A model generated the notes under the pieces. It saw only the letters and a program-made list of their open reading frames with translations, was not told the origin of the DNA and ran no database searches. Both the position numbers and the translations under genes were made by a program. DNA of 64,000 bases from an uncultured Agathobaculum sp. (GTDB lineage Bacteria > Bacillota > Clostridia > Oscillospirales > Butyricicoccaceae), in NCBI GenBank assembly GCA_944384725.1, contig CALWUJ010000003.1, positions 62,001-126,000 of the forward strand. Direction: 5' to 3'. Below are positions 36,220 to 43,614 of this stretch, in pieces; the first letter of the stretch is position 1, and every line of letters begins with the position of its first letter.

Positions 36220-36957
36220 TTAGTATCGCATGATCGGGATCTGATGCGGCTCAGACTCACCCGCCGGCAACAGCATCGCAGTGATATCCGGTCGCGCGGT
36301 TTCGATAAAGTTGACCCCGCTGTGAATCAAGCCTGCCAGCGTGCGCTCATTATTGGTCGGCAGGCTCATGGTGAACAAGCCCGCCTGTTTGCATGCGCCA
36401 ATCAGACGAGGTGTCAAATCTCCGGCGGCCGCACGAATGCCGAACAAACCGGTCGTTTGCGCCGCCTGCACCAGTGCGTCGATATTATCCGGCAGCGCGG
36501 GCAGTTCTCCCATGATGTGCAGATCCGGATTGGCGACCGCGATACGCGCCGCTTCTACCAAACCCAAGCCGACAAAAATCGTATCATCCAAATAGTTTAC
36601 ATGGCGCAGCGTCATGCGAAGCTGCGGCAGCAGCGTCTGGTTATGTACGGTAATGGCGATCTTCGCCTGACAGGTGCGTGCCAGCTCAATGGCCTGTCCG
36701 GCCGGGATGAGCTGCGGTGCTACCTGATGCAGTTCCGCATAGCTGAAATCGGCAATGCTCATCTGCGTGCCGTCTGCCGCCACGCAGTAGCCGTCCGATG
36801 AAAGCACCGCAATACCGTCTGCAGTCATATCCACCGACAGACAGCAGCCCTTCGCCCCCTCTTCATTTCCGGCGAGGATGGATTCCAGCCCGTCCGGTTC
36901 GGTATCCATGCAGCCGACCGAGGACAGGATAAAAGTCTCCTTATTGGTATAATACAA
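36220..36957 (-). CDS. glycerophosphodiester phosphodiesterase-like protein, probably catalytically dead
   Basis: A 245-residue protein with the order of a GDPD TIM barrel: SVDMTADGIAVLSSDG matches the family's ElDvqlTkDgvpVvfHD block, ITVHNQTLLPQLRMTL and GLFGIRAA fit later strands. The catalytic residues are lost: no HRG near the N terminus, SVD instead of E-x-D, and SSDG instead of the HD pair. It may bind rather than cleave. It follows the cyclophilin gene by 21 bases. The assignment rests on pattern similarity only. Confidence 0.6.
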   Translation of the reverse strand: MYYTNKETFILSSVGCMDTEPDGLESILAGNEEGAKGCCLSVDMTADGIAVLSSDGYCVAADGTQMSIADFSYAELHQVAPQLIPAGQAIELARTCQAKIAITVHNQTLLPQLRMTLRHVNYLDDTIFVGLGLVEAARIAVANPDLHIMGELPALPDNIDALVQAAQTTGLFGIRAAAGDLTPRLIGACKQAGLFTMSLPTNNERTLAGLIHSGVNFIETARPDITAMLLPAGESEPHQIPIMRY

Positions 36958-36978
36958 TACCGTTCCCCTTCTTTCTGC

Positions 36979-37497
36979 TTACAGGGTTTCTGGCTGTTCG
37001 TACTCCACACCCATCGTATCAACGGTAACGGTTTTCATTTTCTGCTCCTTACGGGGACGGTCATGCCAGTCGCGCGGGGTGTTGACAATGTCATCCACTA
37101 CGTCCATGCCCTCAATGACCATGCCGAAGGATGCATACTCCCCGTCAAGGTGGGGCGAATCCTCCGTCATGATGAAGAACTGGCTGCCAGCGGAGTCCGG
37201 TGCCATCGTGCGCGCCATGGAAAGCACACCGCGGGTGTGGTTCAGGTCATTCTGGAAGCCGTTTGCGGTAAATTCGCCACGAATCTCATAACCCGGGCCA
37301 CCCATGCCGGTGCCTTCCGGGTCGCCGCCCTGGATCATAAAGCCGGGAATGACGCGGTGGAAAATCGTGCCGTCATAAAAACCCTTTTGAATCAGGGAAA
37401 TGAAATTGCGTACCGTATTCGGGGCGACCTCAGGATACAGCTCTGCGCGGATGATACCGCCCTGCTCCATTTCGATCGTTACAATCGGGTTGCTCAT
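36979..37497 (-). CDS. peptidyl-prolyl cis-trans isomerase, cyclophilin type
   Basis: A 172-residue cytoplasmic cyclophilin. It shows TVRNFISLIQKGFYDGTIFHRVIPGFMIQGGDPEGTG, broken here only by the usual family pattern: the catalytic Arg is in FHRVI, followed by FMIQGGD, GVLSMAR, AGSQFFIM and the final FGMVIEGMDVVD. It accelerates prolyl isomerisation during folding. Ordinary length. First gene of the unit that continues with the GDPD-like and lipase-like genes. Confidence 0.95.
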   Translation of the reverse strand: MSNPIVTIEMEQGGIIRAELYPEVAPNTVRNFISLIQKGFYDGTIFHRVIPGFMIQGGDPEGTGMGGPGYEIRGEFTANGFQNDLNHTRGVLSMARTMAPDSAGSQFFIMTEDSPHLDGEYASFGMVIEGMDVVDDIVNTPRDWHDRPRKEQKMKTVTVDTMGVEYEQPETL

Positions 37498-37538
37498 GGT
37501 ATATCACTCCATTATTGCGATTTTGAACATATATGTGT

Positions 37539-37567
37539 ATTGTAGCAAATTTCCTGCAAAACAGCAA
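37539..37567 (-). promoter_or_regulatory. promoter of the cyclophilin unit
   Basis: TTGCTG (37567-37562), 17-base spacer, TACAAT (37544-37539) on the minus strand. Confidence 0.7.
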
Positions 37568-37592
37568 GCGATGTTTCCATAATGAAACTCTC

Positions 37593-37827
37593 TGTGCATA
37601 TTTGCAGCACAGGGGTCAAGAAATCCACTTTATACACAGATCTTTCCACAGCCCCTCTGGGGATAACCCTGTGTACAAAGTGGATAACTTTCAGTAATTG
37701 ACCCCGCAAGCACCCCAATCCTGTGGCTTCGCCGTTTACACATTGTAATATCGCCTGTGGAAAGATGCTTGGGGGGATAATCTGGCACACCGCGCGGCAC
37801 ACTGATTGTGTGAATACTTGTGCATAA
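37593..37827. repeat. long inverted repeat with a cluster of DnaA-box-like sequences
   Basis: In this 343-bp divergent intergenic region, GGGGTCAA (37612-37619) pairs with TTGACCCC (37698-37705). Inside it a 17-base arm (37623-37639) pairs with 37669-37685 with one mismatch, and CCCC/GGGG (37652-37662) closes the centre. DnaA-box matches (TTATNCACA): TTATACACA at 37630-37638 and TGTGCATAA at 37819-37827 (reverse) are perfect. One mismatch each: 37593-37601, 37658-37666, 37670-37678 and 37679-37687. Function is not established. Confidence 0.65.
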
Positions 37828-37840
37828 AAGGAGGAGCCAC

Positions 37841-38524
37841 ATGGCAGAGGAAAACACGCCCATTCAAGCGCCTGAGGAAAACAATATTGCTGAAACCGGT
37901 TCCATCACGGCCAAAACATCGCGTGGCACAGTGCACTGCATCACCATTGTCGGTCAAATCGAAGGCCACATGGAACTGCCCGCACAGAACAAAACGACAA
38001 AATACGAGCATCTGATCCCGCAGATCACCGCAGTCGAGCAAGCCGAGGAGATCGATGGCATGCTCATCCTGCTCAACACGGTCGGCGGCGACGTGGAAGC
38101 TGGACTTGCCATTGCCGAACTGATTGCAGGCATGACCAAGCCGACCGTCTCGCTCGTACTGGGCGGCGGGCACTCGATCGGCGTACCGCTGGCGGTGGCA
38201 GCAAGAAAGAGTTTCATCGCCGCTTCGGCTGCGATGACCATTCATCCGGTGCGCATGAACGGCACGATCATCGCCGTGCCGCAGGCGTTCGAGTATCTTT
38301 CCAAAATTCAGGAGCGGATCGTAGATTTCATCACCAGCCACTCGCACATTTCCGCAGAATGTTTGCAGCAGCTTATGCGCGAAACCGGTCAATTGACCGC
38401 GGATGTCGGCACGGTAATTTCCGGCAAGCAAGCGGTAGAGCTCGGCCTGATCGACGCGGTCGGCACGCTGTCCGAGGCACTCGACGCACTGTACGACATG
38501 ATCGGCAAAACGCCCGAATCCTGA
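37841..38524 (+). CDS. tepA: TepA/ClpP-like serine protease
   Basis: A 227-residue ClpP-fold protein of the TepA (YmfB) type. The nucleophile Ser is in GGGHSIGVPLAVAA, NTVGGDVEAGLAIAELI matches the ClpP substrate-strand region and TIHPVRMNGT supplies the catalytic His. In Bacillus TepA takes part in protein export or spore germination-related proteolysis. The ATG at 37841 was preferred over one seven codons earlier because AAAGGAGGAG (37828-37837) precedes it. In Bacillus it neighbours ftsK; not here. Confidence 0.9.
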   Translation: MAEENTPIQAPEENNIAETGSITAKTSRGTVHCITIVGQIEGHMELPAQNKTTKYEHLIPQITAVEQAEEIDGMLILLNTVGGDVEAGLAIAELIAGMTKPTVSLVLGGGHSIGVPLAVAARKSFIAASAAMTIHPVRMNGTIIAVPQAFEYLSKIQERIVDFITSHSHISAECLQQLMRETGQLTADVGTVISGKQAVELGLIDAVGTLSEALDALYDMIGKTPES

Positions 38525-38534
38525 ACACAACAAC

Positions 38535-38562
38535 AAAGGCCCCGTCACCCGACGAGGCCTTT
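38535..38562. terminator. terminator shared by tepA and the opposing long transcript
   Basis: AAAGGCCCCGTC/GACGAGGCCTTT (38535-38546 with 38551-38562), one C-A mismatch, ACCC loop; TTGTTGTTGTG follows on the minus strand. Confidence 0.75.
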
Positions 38563-39553
38563 TACTTCCAGATTTCCATAGTCGCTCTTTTCCCAGCAGG
38601 ATATTTCCCGCTGTATTTATTTTTTCTGCACGGTCGGATTTGTTTTGTTCCCCTTCCGTTACCCTGCTACGGCTTTTGCCATCTGCATCGGAATGAAACC
38701 ATGCTCCGAGCCGCTATTTGCAGTTTTATGAAGCTATCCATTTTTACCGGCGATGCTTTGGCCCCGATCTTTCAAACCAAAAGCCCGGTTGCACGATATA
38801 ATTCGATATCTTCGACCGACTGCTTCTCTTTCCTGCCTTTTACAAGCTTATTATCCTATCGTCCACGGGAGTCACCCGACTGCGGTTCGTTTGGTAATGA
38901 ACATTTCTTCGTCGTTTACCTTTCTTACATTCGGGAACTCTATATCCATTTGTCGATGCGTCACTTGCTCGGCGGGTGATCGTTCGATTCTGTTCCTGCT
39001 TACCCGAACCACTTTCAGCAAGTTTTGATATCATCTCTATCTTGTGCTCTGGTTCGCTTTTGCGGCATCATACTCATCAGTATGCCCATCGGCCATTGGA
39101 TTCGCACTATTTTTGGTTTTGCAGGTATCGTCACGGATTCTTTTTCATTCGCCAACGCATCAATTTCAGGGTTCTTTCATGCGCGAACCTTACTTTCCTG
39201 CTGCCTCGATCCACTTGCATCGTCAGTATGTTTCACGGATTGATATCACGAGGATAGCTTCCTCAAAGGTGCCGTTCCTTACTTCATTCAGAAGCCGATC
39301 GCGCTTTTCAGGCGGTTCGTTTTAATTTTCTGGAACTCGCTCATTCTTATAGCTATCACCTTGATCGATTCGGTTACAGCGTCGCGGCGAGTCCCGCGAA
39401 CGGATAGGATGTCTCTTCTGTTACCATTGGACTCACCTCTTTCTCCGGTGGTATTTGGCTGTACGCCAGTCCTTTCAGAATAAGAATGGGTTTCGCCTTT
39501 TTGTAAAGCCCCTGCTTTACTTTCCCTCTGGTGTTTGCCCTTATCTTTTCTGT
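38535..39553 (-). ncRNA. putative large structured non-coding RNA, about 1.0 kb
   Basis: No frame is open and no ribosome site fits, but the minus strand has a good promoter (39560-39588) and a terminator at the far end. Many helices are seen on the minus strand. Examples: GTAAAGC/GCTTTAC (39520-39503); a three-way junction GGACT/AGTCC (39472-39468, 39433-39429) enclosing GGC/GCC and CACC/GGTG hairpins; TCGCGG/CCGCGA (39399-39382); a long-range GATAGCT/AGCTATC (39357-39351 with 39259-39253); CATACT/AGTATG (39084-39069); CGAACCA/TGGTTCG (39056-39050, 39011-39005); GGTAA/TTACC (38920-38893); CGGG/CCCG (38878-38866); AGCAGG/CCTGCT (38668-38663, 38600-38595). Size and character recall the large RNAs GOLLD, ROOL and OLE, but I cannot assign a family. 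Confidence 0.7.
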
Positions 39554-39559
39554 GACATT

Positions 39560-39588
39560 ATAATATCATCAAGATTGCACAACGTCAA
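39560..39588 (-). promoter_or_regulatory. promoter of the large non-coding RNA
   Basis: TTGACG (39588-39583), 17-base spacer, TATTAT (39565-39560) on the minus strand; expected start near 39553. Confidence 0.75.
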
Positions 39589-39657
39589 GTGTTATTTTTC
39601 GTTTTTTTGATGGTTAATTTGCACGAAAGAAACCGTTTTCTTTCAGCGTTTTCCCTC

Positions 39658-39686
39658 TTTTCAAGGGAAAGCCAATTTGCTATAAT
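39658..39686 (+). promoter_or_regulatory. promoter of the second Fe-ADH gene, with an inverted repeat over the -35
   Basis: TTTTCA (39658-39663), 17-base spacer, TATAAT (39681-39686). The repeat TTTCCCT/AGGGAAA (39650-39656 with 39664-39670) brackets the -35 and could be an operator. Confidence 0.65.
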
Positions 39687-39691
39687 GGTAT

Positions 39692-39772
39692 TGTTGGGTG
39701 TGTTTTACACCCATACCAACTGAATTCCACAAAAATGCTGTCTCGGGGGTCATTTTGACCCCCTTTTTTTCA
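39692..39772 (+). promoter_or_regulatory. leader with an intrinsic terminator directly before the Fe-ADH ribosome site (candidate attenuator)
   Basis: Hairpin TGGGTGT/ACACCCA (about 39695-39714) is followed by a terminator, GGGGGTCA TTT TGACCCCC (about 39745-39763) and seven T. The ribosome site AAGGGAGG starts at once after the T-run. Promoter, terminator and gene are all within 110 bases, so expression requires read-through. No known riboswitch class is recognised. Confidence 0.7.
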
Positions 39773-39788
39773 AGGGAGGTACAAAAAT

Positions 39789-40946
39789 ATGGATATCTTC
39801 AGCTTCTACATGCCGACCCGCCTGTTTTTCGGCCATGGATCGGTCAAAAAACTGGCGCGCGCCCGCCTGCCCGAGGGCCGCGGCCTGATTATCACCGGCG
39901 GCACTTCCACCACCCGCTTGGGTTATGTCGCTAAAGTCGCTGACGCGCTCGCTGAAGCCGGACATGAAACCATGGTATATAATAAAGCGCAGCCCAACCC
40001 GACCATTGAGGGCGTGCGCGAATGCGCGGCGCTGTGCCGCGCGGAAAATATCGCATTTGTTGTCGGCCTTGGCGGCGGCTCGTCGATCGACACCGCCAAA
40101 GCAGTCGCCATCATGGCCACCAACGAGGGCGACTGGTGGGACTACATCCATGGCGGCACGGGCGGCGGCAAGCGCATCGCTAAAGCAGGTCTGCCGATCG
40201 TTGCCATCCCGACCACGGCGGGCACGGGCACAGAGGCCGATCCGTTCACGGTCATCACCAACGGTGAAGAGAAAATCGGCGGCGGCGGAGAAAAATGCTT
40301 CCCCACCATTTCGATCGTCGATCCCGACTTTATGATGACCGTACCCCCGCATCTGACTGCCTATCAGGGCTTTGATGCCTTTTTCCATGCAGCGGAAGGT
40401 TATATCGCCACCACTGCCTCGCCCATCAGCGAAATGTTCTCGCTCAAGGCCATCGAATTGATTGGGCGCTCGCTTGCCACTGCCGTACATGAGGGCGGCA
40501 ACGCAGAAGCGCGCGCAGACGTTGCGCTGGCAAACACACTGGCAGGCTTTGTCGAAACGCTGTCCAGCTGCACTGGCGAACACGCCATCGAGCATGCGCT
40601 GAGCGCGTTCCATCCGGCATTGCCGCACGGCGCAGGTCTGATTATGATTTCCAAGGCATATTGGAGCCGCTTTTTTGAATCATCGGGCGACAAATTGGTT
40701 GCCATTGCCCGCGCGCTCGGCCACACGGACGCGCAGAAGCCTGAGGACTTCATCGCCGCGCTTGCCGATCTGCAAAAGCGCTGCAACGTCAGCGAGCTGC
40801 GTCTTTCAGGATATGGGGTGCAGCAGTCTGATTTCGGCAAATATGCCGATAACGCCATTGAAACAATGGGCGGCTTGTTCCGCGTAGACCCGCGCCCGCT
40901 CACGCGCGAGGATATTATCGAGATTCTTGCGGAAAGCTATAAATAA
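39789..40946 (+). CDS. iron-containing alcohol dehydrogenase (second copy)
   Basis: A 385-residue group III dehydrogenase of the same superfamily as the gene at 11.3 kb but clearly diverged. The NAD motif GLGGGSSIDTAKAVA lies near 95-108; metal-ligand region YQGFDAFFHAAEGYIA and the histidines in GEHAIEHALSAFHPALPHGAG follow. Substrate unknown; relatives act on butanal, lactaldehyde or 1,3-propanediol. GGGAGG precedes the ATG by nine bases. A six-hairpin element separates it from the asparaginase gene. Confidence 0.93.
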   Translation: MDIFSFYMPTRLFFGHGSVKKLARARLPEGRGLIITGGTSTTRLGYVAKVADALAEAGHETMVYNKAQPNPTIEGVRECAALCRAENIAFVVGLGGGSSIDTAKAVAIMATNEGDWWDYIHGGTGGGKRIAKAGLPIVAIPTTAGTGTEADPFTVITNGEEKIGGGGEKCFPTISIVDPDFMMTVPPHLTAYQGFDAFFHAAEGYIATTASPISEMFSLKAIELIGRSLATAVHEGGNAEARADVALANTLAGFVETLSSCTGEHAIEHALSAFHPALPHGAGLIMISKAYWSRFFESSGDKLVAIARALGHTDAQKPEDFIAALADLQKRCNVSELRLSGYGVQQSDFGKYADNAIETMGGLFRVDPRPLTREDIIEILAESYK

Positions 40947-40947
40947 C

Positions 40948-41136
40948 TTCTCGGAAAGCATATAGCTTTCCGAGAATAGGCCATGCCGCGCTTTGCGCGG
41001 ACAAGGCCAAAGCTGCGCAAAGTTCCGATATACGAAACTTTGCGCAGCACTGGTATAAAAAGGCGGGCTAAGCCCGTCTTTTTATGAAAAGCCTGCATTC
41101 GCAGGCTTTTTCTGTCTGACATGCGCCAAGCGGCGC
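40948..41136 (+). repeat. six-hairpin intercistronic element, copy 2
   Basis: H1 TTCTCGGAAAGC/GCTTTCCGAGAA (40948-40976); H2 GGCC-A-TG-CCGCGC/GCGCGG-A-CA-A-GGCC (40979-41008); H3 GCTGCGCAAAGTT/AACTTTGCGCAGC (41012-41048), loop with ATATAC; H4 ATAAAAAGGCGGGC/GCCCGTCTTTTTAT (41055-41085); H5 AAAAGCCTGC/GCAGGCTTTT (41087-41110); H6 GCGCC/GGCGC (41123-41136). It begins one base after the Fe-ADH stop codon and ends two bases before the asparaginase ribosome site. Confidence 0.85.
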
Positions 41137-41152
41137 GAAAGGAGACCCTCCG

Positions 41153-42058
41153 ATGAAAAAATTGCTTTTGATTGCAACCGGCGGTACGATTGCCTGCTGC
41201 GAAACCGAAAACGGCCTGTCGCCTGCGCTGCGCGGCGCGGAGCTGCTGCATTTTATCCCACAACTCAGCGACTTCTGCACAATGGACGTTTGCGACCTGA
41301 TGCAGTTGGACTCAACTGATGTGACCGCAGGTGATCGCCTGGCCATGGCACAGGCAGTACGGCGCGCCGCAGACCAATATGACGGCTTTGTCATCGCGCA
41401 CGGCACGGATACGCTGGCCTACACTGCCGCGCTGCTTTCCCACCTGCTGGCCGATCTCGCAAAGCCGGTCGTGCTGACCGGTTCTATGCTGCCAATGGGC
41501 GCATCCGGCTCGGATGCACCGCGCAACCTGCTGGATGCCTGCCGCGTCGCGGCAGACGGACGTGCAGGTGTGGTGGCCGTACTATGCGGTAAAATCCTCG
41601 CAGGCAACCGAGTGGTCAAATATCACTCAACCGAAATTGATGCGTTTGTCTCGGCGGGTGTGCCGCCGCTCGGCACGGTCGGCGCAGACGGTAAGGTGCG
41701 CTGGGATGTCCCGGCTGCGCCCCCTGCGCTATCCGCCCCGACCTCCCTCGACCCCCATGTGCTGCTTCTCAAGCTTACACCCGACCTTGACCCAACCTTT
41801 TTCCCCGCACTACACGGTTATCCTAAGGTGATTCTCGAAACCTTCGGCGCGGGCGGTATTCCCGCGCGGCTGGAACATGCGGTGCACGCGCTGATTGAGA
41901 GCGGCACGCGCGTATATATCACCAGTCAGTGCACCGCAGGCGGCGTACACCTGCACCACTATGCGGTTGGCCGCCGCGCCGAAGCCATGGGCGCAATCTC
42001 TCTCGGAGACCGCACTACCGAGGACGCGCTTGCGGCGGTCATGTGCGGCGAGGTATGA
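41153..42058 (+). CDS. L-asparaginase, type I-like
   Basis: A 301-residue amidohydrolase. The two catalytic-threonine regions are LLIATGGTIACCE (Thr in TGGTI) and FVIAHGTDTLAYTAALLS (Thr/Asp in HGTDT), with the Lys-containing region around TGSMLPMGASGSDAPRN. It hydrolyses asparagine to aspartate and ammonia, probably in the cytoplasm as there is no signal peptide. AAAGGAG precedes the ATG directly after hairpin H6 of the repeat element. Confidence 0.94.
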   Translation: MKKLLLIATGGTIACCETENGLSPALRGAELLHFIPQLSDFCTMDVCDLMQLDSTDVTAGDRLAMAQAVRRAADQYDGFVIAHGTDTLAYTAALLSHLLADLAKPVVLTGSMLPMGASGSDAPRNLLDACRVAADGRAGVVAVLCGKILAGNRVVKYHSTEIDAFVSAGVPPLGTVGADGKVRWDVPAAPPALSAPTSLDPHVLLLKLTPDLDPTFFPALHGYPKVILETFGAGGIPARLEHAVHALIESGTRVYITSQCTAGGVHLHHYAVGRRAEAMGAISLGDRTTEDALAAVMCGEV

Positions 42059-42161
42059 TCTGCCGTTTTATCATGTTACTATCTTTTGCCCCTTCTTCCT
42101 GTTTTGGTTATATTAAACATTATTTCTTTTAGCTATTTGTGACATTTGTCTTGTACACCCA

Positions 42162-42190
42162 TTGTTTTGCACAACCCATAATGGTATAAT
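42162..42190 (+). promoter_or_regulatory. promoter of the 42-residue peptide gene
   Basis: Extended -10 TGG-TATAAT (TATAAT at 42185-42190), 17-base spacer, weak -35 TTGTTT (42162-42167). Confidence 0.7.
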
Positions 42191-42223
42191 ATAGTCAAAT
42201 CAGATAAGAAAGAAGGCCACAAT

Positions 42224-42352
42224 ATGAATAAGTTTGCAAAGGCGATCATCCGTATGAGCGAATCTACCATGCAGAACAGCAGCTATGTTCATGGCCTGTT
42301 CCGCACATACGGCATTTCGGTTCCGCGCAAGGACAACGCCTCGCAGGACTGA
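42224..42352 (+). CDS. small protein, 42 residues, own transcription unit
   Basis: A 42-codon frame starting MNKFAKAIIRMSESTMQ and ending SVPRKDNASQD. GAAAGAAGG precedes the ATG, an extended -10 promoter lies 34 bases upstream and a strong terminator about 50 bases after the stop, so it forms a complete gene of about 250 bases. The N terminus is an amphipathic basic helix; the middle SSYVHGLFRTYG is aromatic and glycine-containing; no cysteine. It recalls short signalling peptides in layout only: no AgrB-like processing gene is adjacent. Function unknown. Confidence 0.72.
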   Translation: MNKFAKAIIRMSESTMQNSSYVHGLFRTYGISVPRKDNASQD

Positions 42353-42400
42353 TGATCCCGCAATATCGGCACAACGGATAGGCCGCAAGGCAAAAGAGAA

Positions 42401-42437
42401 AACCGACCGGAGCTAACGCTCTCGGTCGGTTTTTTTG
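42401..42437 (+). terminator. terminator of the small-protein gene
   Basis: ACCGACCG-GAGC/GCTC-T-CGGTCGGT with a TAAC loop and seven T (from about 42402). On the other strand the next gene ends at 42442. Confidence 0.88.
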
Positions 42438-42441
42438 TGTC

Positions 42442-43098
42442 TCAATTCCGGTTTTGAATATTTTCCCGATAATATGCTTCAAACAGGTGCATCATCAGAC
42501 CCTTGCGCCGGTTTTCCCCCACATGCCGCAGATACCTCCAGCAGGAGACCGCTGTAATCAAGCCCCCTATCGTACATACGATCATGTCGCCCATTGTATC
42601 CGCCACGCCAGTCAATGCCACCTGCTGCGGATCTGCACCGGAAAACGAGACGAGATATTCCCAAATTTCCCACAGCACCGCACTCATCATGGCAAACATC
42701 CATGTATACAGCGATGCGTTGAATGCGTCCGCAGGATCGAGGGCATGTCCCGGCTTTTGCGCAAAATATACCGTCGTGCCCAATACGGCAAACAGGAAGC
42801 CGGACAGGAAATGCAAAATCTTATCCCAGTACGGGATCAGTTCATACCCGCCGAACAGGCTGGCAAACGACACTGCCGCCAGCACGAACCAGTCAAACAC
42901 GACCTCAAGCAGGTAAACCGGCTTTAATCGGCACAGACGGTACAGCACATGCGGCACGGCAGGCAGCAAAAAAGCCGCCAGCACCAGCAGGCCGTTATAT
43001 ACGGTTGCCTCCCGCAGCATGCGCAGCGCAGCCGCGTAAACCGTGAACCCATAATAGAAGATCAGCGTGCCATTCCGCACGCGACGCATCCGTTCCAT
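42442..43098 (-). CDS. multi-pass membrane protein, DUF2238/YjdF-like
   Basis: A 218-residue protein with six or seven membrane helices. The motifs IPYWDKILHFLSGFLFA, ALWEIWEYLVSF and GVADTMGDMIVCTIGG (acidic and His residues inside or near helices) match the DUF2238/YjdF family, whose function is unknown. The ATG at 43098 follows AAGGAG and was preferred over one at 43146 that would overlap rnhA. It lies 10 bases after rnhA and is probably co-transcribed with it. Confidence 0.78.
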   Translation of the reverse strand: MERMRRVRNGTLIFYYGFTVYAAALRMLREATVYNGLLVLAAFLLPAVPHVLYRLCRLKPVYLLEVVFDWFVLAAVSFASLFGGYELIPYWDKILHFLSGFLFAVLGTTVYFAQKPGHALDPADAFNASLYTWMFAMMSAVLWEIWEYLVSFSGADPQQVALTGVADTMGDMIVCTIGGLITAVSCWRYLRHVGENRRKGLMMHLFEAYYRENIQNRN

Positions 43099-43108
43099 AG
43101 CACACTCC

Positions 43109-43546
43109 TTATTTGTACTGCTGGTACGCGGCAACTGCGAGTTCATCGCAGCGGTTGTTATACGGATTATCCGCGTGCCCCTTCACCCAATGGAACTGAA
43201 CCGCATGTTTGTCCAATAAATCGAGCAGCCGTCCCCACAACTCCGGATTTTTGGCAGGTTTTTTGTCACTCTTCACCCACCCCTTGGCGCGCCAGCTTTT
43301 TGCCCAGCCCTTGGTGATGCCGTCGACCACATACTTGCTGTCCGAATACAGGTCAACTGCGCACGGTTCTTTCAGCGCTTCCAGCGCCGTGATGACGCCC
43401 AGCAGTTCCATGCGGTTGTTGGTCGTAGAGGGCTCGGAGCCGGACAATTCCTTCTCTTTCTCCCCATATTTCAAAATGGCGCCCCAGCCGCCCGGCCCCG
43501 GATTGCCCGAGCATGCGCCGTCGGTATAAATCGTTACGTTTTTCAT
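43109..43546 (-). CDS. rnhA: ribonuclease HI
   Basis: A 145-residue enzyme that cleaves RNA in RNA:DNA hybrids. The four metal-binding acidic residues are D9 ([11 protein letters not shown]), E47 (NNRMELLG), D69 (YSDSKYV) and D134 (NRCDELA); the loop histidine is in [10 protein letters not shown]. The basic protrusion [21 protein letters not shown] is present, as in E. coli RNase HI. AGGAGGG precedes the ATG at 43546; an earlier start at 43579 overlaps the terminator. Confidence 0.95.
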   Translation of the reverse strand: MKNVTIYTDGACSGNPGPGGWGAILKYGEKEKELSGSEPSTTNNRMELLGVITALEALKEPCAVDLYSDSKYVVDGITKGWAKSWRAKGWVKSDKKPAKNPELWGRLLDLLDKHAVQFHWVKGHADNPYNNRCDELAVAAYQQYK

Positions 43547-43568
43547 AGTCCCTCCTGTTTTCCGATGC

Positions 43569-43603
43569 AAAAATAACAAAAGCCACGAAATACCGTGGCT
43601 TTT
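43569..43603 (-). terminator. terminator before rnhA
   Basis: AAAAGCCACG/CGTGGCTTTT (43578-43587 with 43594-43603); GTTATTTTT follows on the minus strand. Ends the phospholipase-like gene. Confidence 0.82.
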
Positions 43604-43614
43604 CTGTGTTTTTC

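Noticed and set aside
37612..37705. The intergenic inverted repeat as an ordinary terminator for tepA or the cyclophilin gene
   Set aside because: It lies upstream of both genes, without a T-run after the outer stem. DnaA-box content fits better, though function is unproven.
38359..39325. Several short frames inside the putative large RNA
   Set aside because: None has a ribosome site, they overlap each other on different frames and strands, and the helices account for the sequence.
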